From: Pseudanabaena galeata CCNP1313
GTDB lineage: Bacteria; Cyanobacteriota; Cyanobacteriia; Pseudanabaenales; Pseudanabaenaceae
Length of the DNA stretch: 64,000 bases
Assembly: GCF_029910235.1 (NCBI RefSeq)
Contig: NZ_CP112874.1
Location: 1,302,001 to 1,366,000, forward strand
Direction: 5' to 3'
Shown: in pieces, positions 26,357-34,639 of the stretch
Position numbering within the stretch: position 1 is the stretch's first letter
Layout of the letters: each line of letters opens with the position of its first letter
The notes under the pieces: generated by a model
Database searches by the model: none
What the model saw: the letters and a program-made list of their open reading frames with translations, nothing else
What the model was told of the DNA's origin: nothing
Translations under genes and position numbers: made by a program

Positions 26357-26465
26357 ATTAAGTAGCTAGGCATAATTAAAACCTAAAACCAGAATCTGTC
26401 CCGTCCGCTTAGAGGGTGAGAAAGCTTTCTAGGTTTTTATTTTACTCATGCCTAGCTACTTAATA
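26357..26465. repeat. 109-bp element with perfect 18-bp terminal inverted repeats
   Basis: TATTAAGTAGCTAGGCAT (26357-26374) is matched exactly in inverse at 26448-26465, and the next bases (AAAACCTA / TAGGTTTT) extend the pairing imperfectly. The interior, with CCCGTCCGCTTAGAGGGTGAG, has no ORF. It lies upstream of the DUF3611 gene. No second copy is seen in this window. Confidence 0.7.
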
Positions 26466-26553
26466 AAGGCACTTTGTACCTTTATTACTTTTTTGGAAGA
26501 AAGCGGAAAACGCTATAGTATTTACTGATTTTATTAGCAGCCCCACTAAAAAA

Positions 26554-27171
26554 ATGCCCAGAGAACTAAAAAATGCCAAAAATGAAGACGATAATAGCGA
26601 TGTCTCACCCAATGTGTTGCGCGTTGTTTTAGCATTTCGGCGTTGGGGCTGGACTGCCTTTTGGACGCAAGTTGTTTTGTGTGTAGTTTCATCCGTTGTC
26701 TTACTGCAACTTTTTTTATTTCCTAGGACTGGTCAAGTAGCTAGTCCCACAGGTTTAGATACTAGTCCCGCGACACTCCCAGGGCTAAGCTTTGCTTGGG
26801 TAGGCGTGGCAGTATTAGGCGCAAGTATTTTCTGGAATTATCGTTATACGCAAATGGCAAAAAAGCTGCGATCGCCTGATCGCCCAACCAAAAGCCAAAC
26901 TATATTTCAAATCAAAATCGGATTGATTATTAATCTGATTGGGATGTTCGTCACTTTACTGGGAGCCTTTGCGATTATTGGTGCGTTAACTCTAAGGGCA
27001 GGACAAGGACAAGCAATATTACCTGGTGCAGGTAGCTTTAACTCTGTAATTCAGCCCCTCGACTTTCAAATTATTCAAGCTAGTTTCAATATTATCTTTG
27101 CCCACTTTGTTGGTTTAGTCGCATCTCTCTTGCTACTAAACCGTGCCGCCGACAAACCTAATCGGGAATAA
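26554..27171 (+). CDS. DUF3611 family membrane protein
   Basis: The 205-residue protein carries the family sequence LAFRRWGWTAFWTQVVLCVV (about 27-46), IFWNYRYTQMAKKLRSPDRPTK (about 89-110) and FNIIFAHFVGLVASLLLLNR (about 177-196), with four membrane helices. DUF3611 is widespread in cyanobacteria and plastids and is distantly compared with Tic20-like proteins; its role is not established. It ends at a hairpin shared with the next gene's leader. Confidence 0.85.
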   Translation: MPRELKNAKNEDDNSDVSPNVLRVVLAFRRWGWTAFWTQVVLCVVSSVVLLQLFLFPRTGQVASPTGLDTSPATLPGLSFAWVGVAVLGASIFWNYRYTQMAKKLRSPDRPTKSQTIFQIKIGLIINLIGMFVTLLGAFAIIGALTLRAGQGQAILPGAGSFNSVIQPLDFQIIQASFNIIFAHFVGLVASLLLLNRAADKPNRE

Positions 27172-27251
27172 ACAAGGGGCTTAAGCCCCTTGTTCTACTG
27201 CTAAAAAAGGAGAGGGGATGCGATGCATCCCCTCTCCTTTTTTAGCAGTAG
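27170..27251. terminator. double hairpin after the DUF3611 gene
   Basis: 27170-27193 is a perfect palindrome on AACAAGGGGCTTAA; 27195-27251 has perfect 27-bp arms around GAT (CTACTGCTAAAAAAGGAGAG...). The second carries a T-run on its descending side, as in an intrinsic terminator, and ends 36 bases before the next start codon. Confidence 0.7.
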
Positions 27252-27287
27252 AATGAATATAAAGAAATGTAAAGAGTGGCAAAACTG

Positions 27288-28049
27288 ATGGAGTGGAAGC
27301 AAATTGAAGAAAATTGGGTATTGACACCACCCAAACCCAAAGGCGTAATTCACTTTTTGGGGGGAGCATTCTTTGCGGCTGCCCCCCATGTTGCCTATGG
27401 TCGAGTCCTAGAGCAACTTGCTAAAAATGATTATGCGATCGTCGCTACCCCATTTTTAAATAACACCTTCGATCATCGTCAAATTGCTCGCGAAGTCCAC
27501 ACTTCATTTCGCAAGGTACGCAGCAAACTATTTCTCGATTATTTCCCTGTATTTGGGATGGGACATAGCATGGGCTGCAAAATCCATCTATTAATTAATA
27601 GCCTGTACAAGCCTACCCGTGCTGGCAACATCTACATCGCCTACAACAACTACAGCGCCGATCGCTCAATTCCGTTCTTCAAAGAACTAGCTGGTAAGAT
27701 TCCCGAAATGTCGTCAATGGATTTCACCCCCACACCAAAGGAAACTGAACAGCTAATTACTGCCAACTATCAGACCGCAAATAATTTATTAGTCAAATTT
27801 GTGGACGATGGTATTGATGAAATTTCCACCCTTGCTCAACTACTCAAACAAAAATTTCCTAAAACTATCAGTTTACAAACCCTCGAAGGTACTCATCTCA
27901 CATCTATGGGGCTGGATGTGAAATGGCAAGCAGGATCTAGTTTTTCGGCGATCGATGCGATCGCGCAATGGGTCAAGCAAGAAATGCACAAAAATAATCA
28001 GAGCTTAGAACTAGTCTTACTAGCATGGCTGACACAGCAAATCGTCTAA
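27288..28049 (+). CDS. DUF1350 family protein (alpha/beta-hydrolase-like)
   Basis: The 254-residue protein starts MEWKQIEENWVLTPPKPKG and contains HFLGGAFFAAAPHVAYGRVLE (about 22-42), typical of DUF1350, a cyanobacterial and plant family with an alpha/beta-hydrolase shape. GMGHSMGCKIHLL (about 86-98) carries the nucleophile-elbow GHSMG. Function unknown. The frame extends to a GTG at 27276, but ATG 27288 gives the standard family N-terminus. Confidence 0.85.
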   Translation: MEWKQIEENWVLTPPKPKGVIHFLGGAFFAAAPHVAYGRVLEQLAKNDYAIVATPFLNNTFDHRQIAREVHTSFRKVRSKLFLDYFPVFGMGHSMGCKIHLLINSLYKPTRAGNIYIAYNNYSADRSIPFFKELAGKIPEMSSMDFTPTPKETEQLITANYQTANNLLVKFVDDGIDEISTLAQLLKQKFPKTISLQTLEGTHLTSMGLDVKWQAGSSFSAIDAIAQWVKQEMHKNNQSLELVLLAWLTQQIV

Positions 28050-28082
28050 AAAAGTAGGGGGGCAAAGCCCCCCTACTTTTTT
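28048..28082. terminator. intrinsic terminator after the DUF1350 gene
   Basis: AAAAAAGTAGGGGGGC pairs perfectly across AAA and ends in a T-run. It begins at the stop codon of the DUF1350 gene. Confidence 0.85.
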
Positions 28083-28748
28083 TAGCAATAATAGCAATGA
28101 GTAAAAATACTCTATTTAAATCAATAGATAAGATAACAACAAAGTCAGATCAAAACCAATTGATTTTGTATTTATATATAAGTCATTAGGATTTCTAATA
28201 TTGTTTTAATCTTATTAAAATTCCTAACTATTCATATTAGTTTTTGTGTAGGTATGTATCAGGCGATCGCTAAAATAGATTGCGAGATTGCTATTTTTCT
28301 TAACATAAACTTATAACCAGACTTATCCGTAAATCCTTATTAATCAAGCCTTTGAGGTTAATGATTTAGGAATATCTCGCAAAAACAAGTACTAGGGGAT
28401 ATATCTAGCTTATTAGAGTTATATAAATTTTTTATATGAATTTGTTGTCAAAAATAGCAAATTTCAAAAATTTTTTTACAAAAAAAGTAAATGTGGATAC
28501 GCACTTTATGTTTAAATTAGAGACATCGCTCAAGGAATTCACACGAAGGATTCCTGATAGGATTAACTTATATAAAGCAAAAAAGTATTTCAACGAAGAA
28601 GCAGACATCAAAGGGCTAATTAGATTTTTAATAGATTTTTAATCTTTCTTTAATTTTCGATTTGACTATTGACTCTGACTCTTAAGTTTTTTTTGCAGAG
28701 CTTCGTGCAGTTTACTGATTCTCATTTAAATCTAGTAAGGAGATATTA
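28083..28748 (+). promoter_or_regulatory. long AT-rich leader upstream of rbcL
   Basis: This 666-base stretch contains no repeat element and no convincing gene, in contrast to the other gaps. It is A/T rich, with several AATT and TTTT blocks, and ends with the ribosome site AAGGAG at 28737-28742, six bases before the rbcL ATG. It should hold the rbc promoter and CO2- or nitrogen-responsive sites, but I cannot place a -10 box with confidence. A 68-codon ORF at 28436-28642 lacks a ribosome site and was not accepted. Confidence 0.6.
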
Positions 28749-30179
28749 ATGTCTTACTCAAAAACACAGTCTAAAGCTAAGGCTGGGTACGACGCAGGTG
28801 TTCAGGACTATAAACTAAAGTACTATACCCCCGATTACACCCCCAGAGATACTGACCTTCTCGCCGCTTTTCGTTTCGTGCCTCAACCAGGCGTACCTCC
28901 AGAAGAAGCTGCTGCTGCGGTAGCTGCTGAATCTTCTACAGGTACATGGACAACTGTATGGACAGACTTGTTGACCGACCTCGATCGCTACAAAGGTCGT
29001 TGCTATGATGTCGAACCAGTAGCCAACGAAGACAATCAATATATTGCTTACATCGCATATCCTCTTGACTTGTTCGAAGAAGGTTCTGTAACCAACTTGC
29101 TAACTTCATTGGTTGGCAACGTATTTGGTTTCAAAGCTCTTCGCGCACTTCGTCTAGAAGACATCCGTGTTCCTATTGCATACTTGAAGACATTCCAAGG
29201 TCCTCCTCACGGTATTCAAGTTGAACGCGACAAGTTGAACAAGTATGGTCGTCCTCTATTGGGTTGTACCATTAAGCCTAAATTGGGTCTATCTGCTAAG
29301 AACTACGGTCGTGCAGTATACGAATGTTTACGCGGCGGTTTGGACTTCACGAAAGACGACGAAAACATCAACTCTCAGCCTTTCATGCGCTGGCGCGATC
29401 GCTTCCTGTTTGTACAAGAAGCAATCGAAAAAGCTCAAGCTGAAACTGGCGAAGTTAAGGGCCACTACCTCAACGTAACTGCTCCAACCTGTGAGCAAAT
29501 GATGGAACGTGCAGCTTTCGCAAAGGAAATCGGCACACCAATCATCATGCATGACTTCTTGACTGGTGGTTTTACAGCTAACACCACTCTTGCTAAGTAC
29601 TGCCGTGACAATGGCTTGCTATTGCACATTCACCGCGCTATGCACGCAGTTATCGACCGTCAAAAAACCCACGGGATTCACTTCCGCGTTTTGGCTAAGT
29701 GTCTGCGTATGTCTGGTGGCGATCACCTCCACTCTGGAACCGTTGTTGGTAAGCTCGAAGGCGAAAAAGGTATCACCATGGGCTTTGTTGACCTAATGCG
29801 TGAAGATCACATCGAACTCGACCGTGAACGTGGTATCTACTTCACTCAAGATTGGGCTTCTATGCCTGGTGTTATGCCCGTTGCTTCGGGTGGTATCCAC
29901 GTATGGCACATGCCTGCGCTCGTCGAAATCTTCGGTGACGACTCTTGCTTACAGTTTGGTGGTGGTACTTTGGGTCACCCATGGGGTGCTGCTCCTGGTG
30001 CAACCGCTAACCGCGTTGCGCTCGAAGCTTGCGTACAAGCACGTAACGAAGGTCGCGACATGATGCGTGAAGGTGGCGACATCCTTCGTGAAGCTGGTCG
30101 TTGGTCTCCAGAGTTGAACGTTGCTCTTGAACTCTGGAAAGAAATCAAGTTTGAATTTGAAGCAATGGATACCGTCTAA
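28749..30179 (+). CDS. rbcL: RuBisCO large subunit, form IB
   Basis: Fixes CO2 onto ribulose bisphosphate in the carboxysome. The 476-residue protein has [10 protein letters not shown] (about 174-183), the carbamylated lysine K202 in DFTKDDEN, and loop 6 [10 protein letters not shown] (about 331-340). The C-terminus [10 protein letters not shown] is the peptide gripped by the RbcX chaperone, whose gene follows. Codon choice differs from neighbours (strong C/T-ending preference), as expected for a very highly expressed gene. A hairpin at about 30189-30222 separates it from rbcX. Confidence 0.98.
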   Translation: MSYSKTQSKAKAGYDAGVQDYKLKYYTPDYTPRDTDLLAAFRFVPQPGVPPEEAAAAVAAESSTGTWTTVWTDLLTDLDRYKGRCYDVEPVANEDNQYIAYIAYPLDLFEEGSVTNLLTSLVGNVFGFKALRALRLEDIRVPIAYLKTFQGPPHGIQVERDKLNKYGRPLLGCTIKPKLGLSAKNYGRAVYECLRGGLDFTKDDENINSQPFMRWRDRFLFVQEAIEKAQAETGEVKGHYLNVTAPTCEQMMERAAFAKEIGTPIIMHDFLTGGFTANTTLAKYCRDNGLLLHIHRAMHAVIDRQKTHGIHFRVLAKCLRMSGGDHLHSGTVVGKLEGEKGITMGFVDLMREDHIELDRERGIYFTQDWASMPGVMPVASGGIHVWHMPALVEIFGDDSCLQFGGGTLGHPWGAAPGATANRVALEACVQARNEGRDMMREGGDILREAGRWSPELNVALELWKEIKFEFEAMDTV

Positions 30180-30186
30180 TCGATTT

Positions 30187-30224
30187 GCTATTGTGAGAAT
30201 GGGCTACGCCCACTCTCACAAAAA
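30187..30224 (+). terminator. hairpin between rbcL and rbcX
   Basis: TTGTGAGAATGGGC and GCCCACTCTCACAA pair with one mismatch around a TAC loop, followed by AAAAAA rather than a T-run. It probably protects or attenuates the rbc message and makes rbcL more abundant than rbcXS. Confidence 0.55.
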
Positions 30225-30246
30225 AACTCTTGGTTAAGTTCAGCCT

Positions 30247-30768
30247 ATGGATATTAAGCGCAGTACTAAGTCCACAGCCAAAATGTTGATCAACTTTTTG
30301 ACCTTCGAGGCTGTTAAGACAATTGGTGAGCAATTGCAGGAAACCGATAAGTTAAAAGCTCTTTGGTTTAATCAATTCTCGACGCGCGAGAGACTCCAAA
30401 ATGGTGAACTTTATATTAAAGACCTTTTTGAGGTTAACCAAGAAATGGCTTTTCGAGTAATGACAGTTCGAGAGCATTTGGCTAATGAAATTTTAGAATT
30501 TTTGCCTGAAATGACTCGTACTGGCATCCAACAATCAAATATGCAACTTCGTCGTCAGCATTTTGAACGCATCATGAATGTTCAGGCTTCTGAGGGATAT
30601 GCAGAATGCGAGAATCTTGATAATAGGTTAGATACTGAGGTTGATCAGAAAAGCAATCCAGAATCTAGTTTAGAAGTTAATCTCGAAAGTCTCTCAGAAG
30701 AACCTTTAGAATCGATTGCAGATTCAGATGTTGATGCCGATCGCGCTACCACTCAACAAAATCAATAG
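30247..30768 (+). CDS. rbcX: RuBisCO assembly chaperone RbcX
   Basis: RbcX dimers bind the C-terminal peptide of RbcL after folding and help RbcL8 assemble. Residues 1-120 match the family helical domain (STKSTAKMLINFLTFEAVKTIGEQ; NPS-type groove region LWFNQFSTRERLQNGELYI; QLRRQHFERI). About 50 residues then form an acidic Glu/Asp/Ser-rich tail (residues 125-173), longer than in most RbcX proteins and probably disordered. It sits between rbcL and rbcS, the standard cyanobacterial order. Confidence 0.95.
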   Translation: MDIKRSTKSTAKMLINFLTFEAVKTIGEQLQETDKLKALWFNQFSTRERLQNGELYIKDLFEVNQEMAFRVMTVREHLANEILEFLPEMTRTGIQQSNMQLRRQHFERIMNVQASEGYAECENLDNRLDTEVDQKSNPESSLEVNLESLSEEPLESIADSDVDADRATTQQNQ

Positions 30769-30795
30769 CAATATAATTTCAATCGCGAGGAAATA

Positions 30796-31131
30796 ATGCA
30801 AACTTTACCAAAAGAGCGTCGTTACGAAACTCTTTCTTACCTTCCCCCTTTGAGCGATGCTCAAATCACTCGTCAAATCGAGTACACCTTGAAGCAAGGT
30901 TTCTATCCTGCGATCGAATTTAACGAAGATTCCGATCCTGCAATCCACTACTGGACTCTTTGGAAGTTGCCCTTGTTCAACGCCAGAACTCCTCAAGAAG
31001 TTTTGAGCGAAGTTCAAGCTTGCCGCTCTAGCTATCCTGGTAGCTTCATCCGTGTTGTTGCTTTCGACAACATCAAGCAGTGCCAAGTCCAAAGCTTCAT
31101 CGTCCACAAGCCTAACGCTGCTCGTTACTAA
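30796..31131 (+). CDS. rbcS: RuBisCO small subunit
   Basis: The 111-residue protein caps the RbcL8 core. It has [18 protein letters not shown] (about 7-24) and [12 protein letters not shown] (about 54-65), the family signatures, and the length of cyanobacterial form IB subunits. GAGGAAATA precedes the ATG. Last gene of the rbcLXS operon, directly before a strong terminator. Confidence 0.97.
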   Translation: MQTLPKERRYETLSYLPPLSDAQITRQIEYTLKQGFYPAIEFNEDSDPAIHYWTLWKLPLFNARTPQEVLSEVQACRSSYPGSFIRVVAFDNIKQCQVQSFIVHKPNAARY

Positions 31132-31135
31132 GCTT

Positions 31136-31182
31136 TAACAAAACAAAAAAGCCCCGCATTGCGGGGCTTTTTTGTTTTGTTA
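31136..31182 (+). terminator. rbc operon terminator
   Basis: A 22-bp-arm hairpin (TAACAAAACAAAAAAGCCCCGC) with an ATT loop, followed by T-rich sequence, five bases after the rbcS stop. A textbook intrinsic terminator. Confidence 0.93.
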
Positions 31183-31229
31183 TACTGGATATCAGATGAT
31201 ATAAAATCATAAAAAAATAAGGTGGATTA

Positions 31230-31442
31230 ATGATTGATATCCCAAAGCAATATGTTTTTGATGAGCAGCACCGTCCTCTTGCGGTGCAAATCCCCATAGC
31301 TATATATAATCAAATCGAAGAAATTTTAGAAAACTTTGGTCTAGCTAAGTTAATGCAGGAAGTAGAAGATGATGAGTTGCTTTCTGGTGATGAGGCTTAC
31401 TCGTACTATCAATCCTTAAAATTACAAAATGTGGAAAGTTGA
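31230..31442 (+). CDS. antitoxin-like protein of a RelE/ParE-type pair
   Basis: A 70-residue acidic protein (MIDIPKQYVFDEQHRPLAVQIPIAIYNQIEEILENFGLAKLMQE...) with a short beta start and long helix, as in small antitoxins paired with RelE-type toxins. Its end overlaps the toxin gene by 14 bases. The N-terminus would bind DNA and the acidic C-terminus (EDDELLSGDEAYSY) would wrap the toxin. Assignment rests mainly on the partner. Confidence 0.7.
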   Translation: MIDIPKQYVFDEQHRPLAVQIPIAIYNQIEEILENFGLAKLMQEVEDDELLSGDEAYSYYQSLKLQNVES

Positions 31443-31701
31443 GTATACTAAGCGCTTTCTGAAAGAGCTTGCTCAACTTCCAGATAATGTGCAAGGACGA
31501 ATTGAAAATATCATTTTTCACGAGCTAAAGTCAGAAAATCCGTTTAATCTCGGTTATATTGAAAAGATGAAGGGCTATCCTGACAAATATAAAATTCGTG
31601 TGGGTGATTACAGGATTGGTATTTCTATAGATGTATCTCTCAAGCAAATAATTTGTCAGAGAGTGGCTCATCGCCGAGAAATATATAGAATTTTCCCGTA
31701 G
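31429..31701 (+). CDS. RelE/ParE-family toxin
   Basis: The 90-residue protein starts MWKVEYTKRFLKELAQLP and has YKIRVGDYRIGISIDVSLKQI and HRREIYRIFP, the standard ParE/RelE fold (helix pair, then four strands). RelE toxins cut ribosome-bound mRNA; ParE toxins poison gyrase; this member is nearer the general ParE/RelE group and the target is not decided. Overlaps its antitoxin and lies directly downstream of the rbc terminator. Confidence 0.83.
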   Translation: MWKVEYTKRFLKELAQLPDNVQGRIENIIFHELKSENPFNLGYIEKMKGYPDKYKIRVGDYRIGISIDVSLKQIICQRVAHRREIYRIFP

Positions 31702-31709
31702 GATAAAAT

Positions 31710-31895
31710 ATGAAGTACCTTGTAGTTATAGAAGAGACTCAAACAGGTTATTCCGCATACTCACCCGATATTTTGGGTTGTGTATCTACAGGGGCAACGC
31801 TGGAAGAAGTTAATGAAAATATGCAAGAGGCGATCGCGTTTCATATCGATGGTCTTATAGAAGAAGGGCTAGAAATTCCTAAGCCTTCTACCTAA
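31710..31895 (+). CDS. HicB-like small protein
   Basis: A 61-residue protein (KYLVVIEETQTGYSAYSPDILGCVSTGATLEEVNENMQEAIAFHIDGL) with the partial RNase H fold of HicB antitoxins, but without a C-terminal DNA-binding domain and with no HicA toxin beside it. Its stop codon is immediately followed by the ATG of the next gene. It begins 9 bases after the RelE-type toxin and may be part of the same transcript. Confidence 0.75.
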   Translation: MKYLVVIEETQTGYSAYSPDILGCVSTGATLEEVNENMQEAIAFHIDGLIEEGLEIPKPST

Positions 31896-32084
31896 ATGAC
31901 CGTTGTTGCTCGTGGTCAGGGAAGAACGAAAAGCGCTGTCACCGTCACCCTAGATCCTGATGTTGCCAAATTATTCCCCAATTCAGGATCAGTCAATGAA
32001 GGACTAAGATTGCTAATGCGATTAATTAAGCAAAATTCATCACAATTAGACGACCCCTTGTTAAGGAAATCTAAAAATCCGTGA
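31896..32084 (+). CDS. small protein, ribbon-helix-helix-like
   Basis: A 62-residue protein: basic start (MTVVARGQGRTKSAVTVTLD) followed by PDVAKLFPNSGSVNEGLRLLMRLI, a short strand and two helices as in RHH DNA-binding proteins. The ATG follows the upstream TAA without a gap (TAAATG), so the two are coupled. Together they look like the two HicB domains on separate chains. DNA binding is inferred from shape only. Confidence 0.55.
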   Translation: MTVVARGQGRTKSAVTVTLDPDVAKLFPNSGSVNEGLRLLMRLIKQNSSQLDDPLLRKSKNP

Positions 32085-32136
32085 ATTTTACTGGTTTTTG
32101 ATATTGTTATCAAAAACTTTTGTTGTGGTTTATTCA

Positions 32137-32224
32137 ATAGCAATCCTAAATAATTAAAAAAGGCAAGGGACTTAAGCCTCTTGTTATAAGCTGAGATTTT
32201 CACGACTCATTTAGGATTGATCTA
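32137..32224. repeat. family A element with a different core hairpin
   Basis: The ends AATAGCAATCCTAAAT and ATTTAGGATTGATC match family A, but the central GCGCCCC hairpin is replaced by CAAGGGACTTAAGCCTCTTG, a relative of the hairpin at 27170-27193. This shows that ends and cargo vary independently. Confidence 0.65.
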
Positions 32225-32282
32225 TAATCGCGATTATTAGATAAACTTGCCTCATGCCTCAATCCTTGGATAATACAAGCCT

Positions 32283-33692
32283 ATGTTGACAGCTTTTTTA
32301 GTGTCGCTATTAACTCCAATTACACCAGTTTCGCCTACAGTAAACCCAGTAAACAGTCCTAATGTCACTCATAAAGTTGCTCAAGCTGCCAGCCAACGCC
32401 AAATTATCCTAGATCGCCAAGAAATGCGTCCCCTTATGGGACAACTTGACGATGTACCAATGTTTAATAGCAACAGTCCTGAGATCGTGCAAACAGAAGG
32501 GATTTTGCTGTCAGCTTTTCCACCTGAAGGGATGGCTCATCCCAAAGCGCATTTAAACTTTCCCTTTCAAGGACGGTTCGATTTATTTACACACCATATT
32601 TCCAAAGCTCCACCACCAGAAGACTTAAGGACTTTGTATATTGGCGCGATCGCCTATAATCCAACCGATCAACCCGTAAAAATCGATATATTGCAAGGCG
32701 CTAGCTATCTCAGCCAGCCCGATGCACCTTTTTACGATGCGCCGAACTACTCTCTAAACAACAATGGCGAAGTGTATCGAGGTCCTGGAGATCGCGCCAT
32801 GCTCGATATTTTACGCGGTCGTCGTCAGGCTATTTTCCCTGCTCAGATTGTGATTCCACCCAAGCAAAGCCGCATGTTAATGAATGTGCCGATTCCTGTA
32901 AAGGAATTAGAGCCACCCTTAAATGGGCGATCGGGCTTATCGCGGTTACGTAGTGATGGCAAGGTCTATATGGCGACGCTTGCACTCTATGCGCGTCTTA
33001 ATGCTGATGGAACCGAACGCGCTCCTGATCTTGCAGAATGGGAAGAGATTCTCAAAAAAGGAGAGTTATCTAAACCTCGCGATGTCGTGCCTACGCCACC
33101 TGATTTGACGGAAGGAAGATTTGAATATAGCCGTGTAGCTGGTGTGCAGCTAGGTTCCCAATGGTTTGGGAATTTGACCGATAAAGATAGTAATGATCTA
33201 GCCATTCCCAAACGTGGCGAATCCTATTCCTATGGTTTGAGTCTGTTGCAATATGGCACGATGGGAACGGGACAAGTACAAACAGCACCGCTAAAGGTTC
33301 GCTATCCTGATACTGCTTATTCTGCTCACGGCAATTATGGAGTGCAGTACAATTTGACGATGCCTCTGCATAACCCTACCAGCGAGACCCAAACCGTCGT
33401 TCTCACATTTCAAAATCCAATCAAATACGATAAACCTGTTGGCGGGTTGCAATTTTTTGAACCTTTACCCGATGATGTATTTTTCCGTGGTTCGGTAAGA
33501 GTGAGATTTCGCGATGACAGGGGCTTAGCACAAACGCGCTATGTACATTTAAAGTTGCGTCGAGGAGAAAGAGGTAAACCTTTGGTGACATTAACTATGC
33601 CACCAAGCGATCGCCGTGTCGTCCAGTTTGATTTCCTCTATCCTGCGGATGCTACGCCTCCACAGGTGTTAACAGTAACAACTACACCTTAG
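32283..33692 (+). CDS. DUF3370 family protein
   Basis: The 469-residue protein has a hydrophobic N-terminal segment (MLTAFLVSLLTPITPVSP) that may be a signal sequence, then the family body: QEMRPLMGQLDDVPMFNSNSPE (about 47-68), EGILLSAFPPEGMAHPKAHLNFPFQGRFDLFTHH (about 72-105, two conserved runs), and an Ig-like C-terminal part. DUF3370 is largely cyanobacterial and uncharacterised; the likely location is periplasm or outer membrane. Confidence 0.8.
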   Translation: MLTAFLVSLLTPITPVSPTVNPVNSPNVTHKVAQAASQRQIILDRQEMRPLMGQLDDVPMFNSNSPEIVQTEGILLSAFPPEGMAHPKAHLNFPFQGRFDLFTHHISKAPPPEDLRTLYIGAIAYNPTDQPVKIDILQGASYLSQPDAPFYDAPNYSLNNNGEVYRGPGDRAMLDILRGRRQAIFPAQIVIPPKQSRMLMNVPIPVKELEPPLNGRSGLSRLRSDGKVYMATLALYARLNADGTERAPDLAEWEEILKKGELSKPRDVVPTPPDLTEGRFEYSRVAGVQLGSQWFGNLTDKDSNDLAIPKRGESYSYGLSLLQYGTMGTGQVQTAPLKVRYPDTAYSAHGNYGVQYNLTMPLHNPTSETQTVVLTFQNPIKYDKPVGGLQFFEPLPDDVFFRGSVRVRFRDDRGLAQTRYVHLKLRRGERGKPLVTLTMPPSDRRVVQFDFLYPADATPPQVLTVTTTP

Positions 33693-33726
33693 GAACTTGC
33701 GACTTAATAAAATACCAAATATAAAA

Positions 33727-33767
33727 CCAGAATCAATTGGGGGGCTTCGCCGCCCAATTGATTCTGG
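33727..33767. terminator. hairpin after the DUF3370 gene
   Basis: CCAGAATCAATTGGG... pairs with its inverse across a TTC loop, with one mismatch in the G-run. The flanks ATACCAAA and TTGGTAT are also inverted, so this may be an element rather than a plain terminator. Confidence 0.55.
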
Positions 33768-33874
33768 AAAATCTGGATTGGTATCTTATTTTCTTACAAG
33801 TTCCTTAGAACCAAGGGCTTGTGGTTTTCATTTTGCCTAAGTCAAAATGAAAGCAGCTGTAAGATGATAAATTG

Positions 33875-34636
33875 ATGACTACGCAGTATTTGGAGATGTT
33901 TATTTTGCGTCAGTTTGGTGTGCTTGGTCTGCCCGTACATATTCATGAAAACTATCGTGATTGGTTAGCTCAAAGACTACAGTCTAGCCAAGGCACACAT
34001 GTAGTCACCATAAATGCAGAAATGACCATGCAGGCTAGGAAAAATCCTGACTTGGCAAGTGTCATTAAGCAGGCTGAGTTAGTTGTGCCAGATGGTTCAG
34101 GCATTGTGCTTTATCTACGATCGCAGGGTCAAAAAATCAACCGATGCCCAGGAATTGAACTGTCGGAGCAGATTGTACAGGTTGCAGCCGAACAGCAATG
34201 GCGCATTTTCTTAATTGGGGGCGCTCCCAATGTTGTGGATAGTGTGGTCAATATTTGGCAGCAAAAATGGAGAGATATGGCGATCGCAGGAATGCATCAC
34301 GGGTATTTTGATGACATGCTCGAACAGCAAATCTGCGAACAGTTACAAAGCACACAACCCGATCTAATCCTTGTAGGGCTTGGAGTACCACGTCAAGAGC
34401 TATGGATTCAAAAATATCGCTATCTTTGTCCTAATGCTGTGTGGATCGGCGTAGGTGGTAGCTTTGATGTTTGGTCAGGGCTGAAAACTCGCGCTCCCGA
34501 ATGGTTTGGTAATAACAATTTAGAATGGCTATATCGACTCTATCAAGAGCCTTGGCGCTGGAGAAGAATGCTTTCCCTACCGCATTTTGTCTGGTGTGTC
34601 ACCAAAGATTCTATATTCAGACCCAAAAAAGTGTAG
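33875..34636 (+). CDS. WecG/TagA/CpsF-family glycosyltransferase
   Basis: This family (GT26) transfers ManNAc or a related sugar to a lipid-linked intermediate in surface polysaccharide synthesis. The 253-residue protein shows VTINAEMTMQARKNPDL (about 44-60), VVPDGSGIVLYLRSQG (about 69-84), IFLIGGAPNV (about 111-120), and the signature LILVGLGVPRQELWI (about 165-179). The ATG at 33875 is preferred over TTG at 33872. Acts at the inner face of the membrane. Not near the polysaccharide cluster at 812-4294. Confidence 0.88.
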   Translation: MTTQYLEMFILRQFGVLGLPVHIHENYRDWLAQRLQSSQGTHVVTINAEMTMQARKNPDLASVIKQAELVVPDGSGIVLYLRSQGQKINRCPGIELSEQIVQVAAEQQWRIFLIGGAPNVVDSVVNIWQQKWRDMAIAGMHHGYFDDMLEQQICEQLQSTQPDLILVGLGVPRQELWIQKYRYLCPNAVWIGVGGSFDVWSGLKTRAPEWFGNNNLEWLYRLYQEPWRWRRMLSLPHFVWCVTKDSIFRPKKV

Positions 34637-34639
34637 GAA

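Larger units (their letters stand above)
26227..26553. other. gene-free stretch with two repeat elements
   Basis: Contains the GCGC-apex hairpin at 26274-26328 and a separate 109-bp element with perfect 18-bp inverted ends at 26357-26465. No ORF or RNA gene is visible. Confidence 0.7.

Noticed and set aside
28436-28642. 68-codon ORF in the rbcL leader
   Set aside because: A/T-rich, no ribosome site before the ATG, no recognisable motif; likely chance.
28083-28748. tRNA or other RNA gene in the long rbcL leader and other gaps
   Set aside because: I found no T-loop motif (GGTTCRAATCC type) with a pairing acceptor stem in any gap read by eye.
29245-29796. ORFs in other frames of rbcL
   Set aside because: They are produced by the strongly biased codon use of rbcL.
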